A stretch of 64,000 nt of DNA from an uncultured Clostridia bacterium (lineage in GTDB: Bacteria; Bacillota; Clostridia; Peptostreptococcales; Anaerovoracaceae): contig CAKQQT010000017.1 of the NCBI GenBank assembly GCA_934271235.1, positions 1 through 64,000 of the forward strand, given 5' to 3'. Below are positions 61,816 through 64,000 of this stretch, one piece after another. Below the pieces are notes generated by a model. The model did no database searches. It saw only the letters and a list, made by a program, of their open reading frames with translations, and was not told the DNA's origin. Made by a program: the position numbers and the translations under genes. Position 1 is the stretch's first letter. Each line of letters starts with the position of its first letter.

Positions 61816-62958
61816 ATGCTTAAAAAGTTTGAAATTAAAAATTTCAAAAACTTTAAAGAAAAAATCGTAATTGATTTCAGTAAAGTTGGGGGCTATCAGT
61901 TCAACCCGGAATGCATTTCACAGGATACGCTTGCAAAGATGCTGATTTACGGAAAAAATGCAACCGGTAAAACGAATTTAGGAAGAGCAATTGTAGATAT
62001 AAAAAGAGTCTTAGTATTTCCTATGGCTGTCGAGGAAAGCTCTTTTTTGAATGCGGATTCCACAGATGAATACGCTGAATTCAATTACTATTTTCAATTT
62101 GGAAAGGATAAAGTACAGTATCTCTATAGAAAAAAGAATGCGAATTTTTTGAGCTATGAAGAAATGTATATAAATGAGGAACTGTATTTCACTAACCATA
62201 TTACAGATGAAGGACTCGTTTTCGTACCGGGAACAGAGTTAACAGCTCAAAATGTGAATTTTGAACGATATGTTGAAGCCCATCGCGAAGGCGATGAAAC
62301 CGGTCAAGGACGAACAATTCCATTTTTAAGATGGTTAGTCAACAACACGGCACTGACGGACAATTCTCCTGTTATGAAGCTGTATAACTATGTAAAGGGA
62401 ATGACATTTATCACATTGAGTCCAAGACAAAGTATGGCAATTCAAAGACCTTCTGCAGATTTTTTTAAATCCCTAGAAAAAGAGGATAATTTAAAAGATT
62501 TTGAGAGCTTCCTTAATATCATGGGGGTTCAATGTGAATTAGAGCTTCAGAAACTGCCGGATGATACGATTGAACTGTATTTTAAGCACAAAAGAAAAGT
62601 GAATTTTCTGCAGACCGCGTCAAGTGGAACGATTGCGCTTTTGGATATTTATCGTATGCTGCAGAACTTCAAGGAGATTACGTTTATGTACCTTGACGAA
62701 TTTGATGCGTTTTATCATTACGAGATGTCAGAAAATATGATTGCCTTTTTTAAAGCAAAATACCCAGACAGTCAGATTATCATGACAACGCATAATACAA
62801 ATCTTATGACAAATCGAATTATGCGGCCGGACTGCTTGCTCATTTTGTCGACCTTCGGAACACTTACGCCACTTTGTGATGCGACAGGGCGAGAGCTCAG
62901 AGAAGGACATAATTTGGAGAAGCTGTATATAAGCGGAGAATTCAAAGACTATGAGTAA
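61816..62958 (+). CDS. AAA ATPase of an OLD/AbiL/PARIS-like defence pair
   Basis: A 380-residue ABC-type AAA ATPase. Walker A is IYGKNATGKTN (about residues 48-58), the signature-like segment is ASSGTIALLDIYRML, Walker B is FMYLDEFDAF and the switch His is in TTHNTNLM. The N-terminal KKFEIKNFKNFKE is typical of RecF/OLD-like ATPases in defence systems (AbiLi, RloA, AriA of PARIS, Gabija-like). Its stop overlaps the next gene by 8 nt. It has its own promoter. The exact system type cannot be fixed by eye. Confidence 0.8.
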   Translation: MLKKFEIKNFKNFKEKIVIDFSKVGGYQFNPECISQDTLAKMLIYGKNATGKTNLGRAIVDIKRVLVFPMAVEESSFLNADSTDEYAEFNYYFQFGKDKVQYLYRKKNANFLSYEEMYINEELYFTNHITDEGLVFVPGTELTAQNVNFERYVEAHREGDETGQGRTIPFLRWLVNNTALTDNSPVMKLYNYVKGMTFITLSPRQSMAIQRPSADFFKSLEKEDNLKDFESFLNIMGVQCELELQKLPDDTIELYFKHKRKVNFLQTASSGTIALLDIYRMLQNFKEITFMYLDEFDAFYHYEMSENMIAFFKAKYPDSQIIMTTHNTNLMTNRIMRPDCLLILSTFGTLTPLCDATGRELREGHNLEKLYISGEFKDYE

Positions 62959-63976
62959 CTATGATTTTATAACGCCACGAGACAGGCAGCGACATCTTTT
63001 TATCGTGGAAGGCAATCATGAGAAAAATGAATTACTAAGCCTATTGCTACAGTGTTTTCCGGAAATGAAGATTAAAGAGGAAAATATCATTATCTATGGA
63101 ACGAACATTTTTGCGCTAAATGCAAAGCTCGTAAAAGAATATGGTGAAGACTGGGAAAGTACGGATGTGGATCTGCCTTATATTGTCAGCAAAATGAAAG
63201 ACCTTGGGACAACTTGGCATAAAGATAATTTTATTGACATTTTCCTGATCTTTGACTACGAAAGACAAGATACTTACTTTTCTGATGAAACGATTCGCAA
63301 AATGCAGCAGTATTTTTCTGATGAAACTGACATGGGAAAGCTATATATTAACTATCCTATGGTGGAATCTTATTTAGATTCTTTTGATGGTTTACAGCAG
63401 CCTTTCGCTGAAAAGAGGGTCTTGCTTCCGTTTAAGAGAGGAAAGTCATATAAGTCACAAGTTGCCAATAGTCCCATTCTGAAAGCTGTTGAGCTGCCGC
63501 AAATAGTCGACGATATATTGGAAAAAGAATGCGGAATCGGAGATGATCCAATTCGCAAAAAATGTGTAGAAGAAATTTTGGCATTAAAAGAAAATGATAC
63601 ACTGATTGAAAACATACAAAACATTTTGGCAGGAAAAGCTACAGAGAATTCCTTAGAAACAAAGAAGCGACTTATTTGCAGTAAAATCAAGGAAATCGGA
63701 TATACAGAGCAAAATACTACATACCTTGCATATATGAGAAACGAATTCTGTAAGATTATCTGCAGGAGCATTCGTAAAGCCAATCTTATCCAAAATGGTA
63801 ATTACAATATTTCGGATGCACAGTTAAAACAATCCCTGATAGATATGAGTGCCATGAAAATACTGCAAGAGCAGAATCGATGCAGTGAAGATGAGCAAAA
63901 TGGATTCATTTGGGTGCTGAACACAAGTGTGTTGATTGTACCTGATTATGCTTTTGACTTAGTAAAAACAGAATAG
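62951..63976 (+). CDS. TOPRIM-like effector partner of the AAA ATPase
   Basis: A 341-residue protein co-translated with the ATPase. A TOPRIM-like core is visible: LFIVEGNHEKNELLSLLLQ (acidic Glu near residue 20), IFLIFDYERQD (acidic Asp pair near residue 97) and YPMVESYLD, the layout seen in RloB/AbiLii and AriB-type (DUF4435-like) effectors. The second half is helical without known motifs. In such pairs the ATPase holds and releases the toxic nuclease-like partner on infection. Assignment to one named system is uncertain. Confidence 0.7.
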   Translation: MSNYDFITPRDRQRHLFIVEGNHEKNELLSLLLQCFPEMKIKEENIIIYGTNIFALNAKLVKEYGEDWESTDVDLPYIVSKMKDLGTTWHKDNFIDIFLIFDYERQDTYFSDETIRKMQQYFSDETDMGKLYINYPMVESYLDSFDGLQQPFAEKRVLLPFKRGKSYKSQVANSPILKAVELPQIVDDILEKECGIGDDPIRKKCVEEILALKENDTLIENIQNILAGKATENSLETKKRLICSKIKEIGYTEQNTTYLAYMRNEFCKIICRSIRKANLIQNGNYNISDAQLKQSLIDMSAMKILQEQNRCSEDEQNGFIWVLNTSVLIVPDYAFDLVKTE

Positions 63977-64000
63977 TAAAAACAAAGAAGGCGTCTTGGA

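Larger units (their letters stand above)
39790..64000 (+). mobile_element. Integrative conjugative element, Tn1549-like, left part
   Basis: From the cwlJ break to the end of the window the genes are those of a Tn1549-type conjugative element, in the usual order: replication-initiator-like, parA, parB, RadC-type, surface adhesin, DUF5688, DUF3846, mobC, relaxase, pcfB, virD4 and Maff2-like. Two AT-rich cargo modules (about 53.2-57.3 kb and 61.75-63.98 kb) interrupt this order. The left boundary is placed between 39782 and 39803 from the cwlJ frame. VirB4- and VirB6-type genes, the recombinase and the right end lie outside. Confidence 0.85.

Noticed and set aside
1..64000. CRISPR arrays, tRNA or rRNA genes
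   Set aside because: No regularly spaced direct repeats and no recognisable tRNA or rRNA sequence were seen when reading through the window.

Overview
The window looks like a chromosomal segment of an anaerobic, spore-forming Clostridia-type bacterium carrying an integrated conjugative element. Support for this comes from spore genes (cotJABC, a pdaA-type deacetylase, a gerQ-like/cwlJ-like pair), Firmicute-style AGGAGG ribosome binding sites with hairpin-plus-T terminators, and fermentative enzymes: 4-hydroxybutyryl-CoA dehydratase, a 4-hydroxybutyrate dehydrogenase-like protein, ETF and a beta-keto acid cleavage enzyme. A family such as Anaerovoracaceae (Clostridiales family XIII) would fit, but this cannot be proved from the sequence.

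Region 1 (1-23,260) is a metabolic island. The end of etfA and a metallo-hydrolase precede abfD (minus strand), which is divergent from a LysR regulator. Then follow, mostly on the plus strand: a zinc alcohol dehydrogenase, four sugar-phosphate-isomerase-like TIM barrels, four VOC-fold proteins, a lipoate-protein ligase, an SDR, a second zinc alcohol dehydrogenase, a 4-hydroxybutyrate dehydrogenase-like iron alcohol dehydrogenase, and a thiamine-diphosphate E1 alpha/beta pair. The E2 is split into a free 87-residue lipoyl protein and a bare catalytic core. An AiiA-like metallo-beta-lactamase, a DctPQM TRAP transporter and a phosphotriesterase-family lactonase close the island. Promoters and terminators divide it into several units. 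The most economical reading is import of an organic acid or lactone, ring opening by lactonases, oxidation, TIM/VOC dehydration or isomerisation, and E1/E2 cleavage to an acyl-CoA, with a semialdehyde drained through 4-hydroxybutyrate chemistry. I know of no described pathway with this gene set. One adjacent VOC-TIM pair (9262-10664) has lost its metal ligands.

Region 2 (23,260-39,800) is mostly ordinary chromosome: an LtaS-type sulfatase, a Fic-fold protein with a broken active site, an AI-2E-family permease, murB-PHP-rapZ, a lone BKACE gene, an MFS permease, pdaA, cotJABC, a short KdpD/KdpE pair, an aroE-aroK fusion, and a gerQ-like coat gene. A 186-bp imperfect palindrome lies between aroEK and the gerQ-like gene. 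The cwlJ-like gene upstream of gerQ is cut off near 39,800.

Region 3 (39,800-64,000) is the left part of a Tn1549-like integrative conjugative element that interrupts cwlJ. It carries a replication-initiator-like gene, parA, parB, a RadC-type gene, a secreted FnIII protein, a 2329-residue sortase-anchored adhesin, DUF5688 and DUF3846 genes, mobC, a MOBP-type relaxase, pcfB, virD4 and a Maff2-like gene. Two AT-rich cargo modules with their own promoters are embedded in it: a small membrane protein plus a 1241-residue STAND-like protein, and an AAA ATPase plus TOPRIM-like pair. Both look like phage-defence modules. The right end, the recombinase and the rest of cwlJ lie beyond the window.
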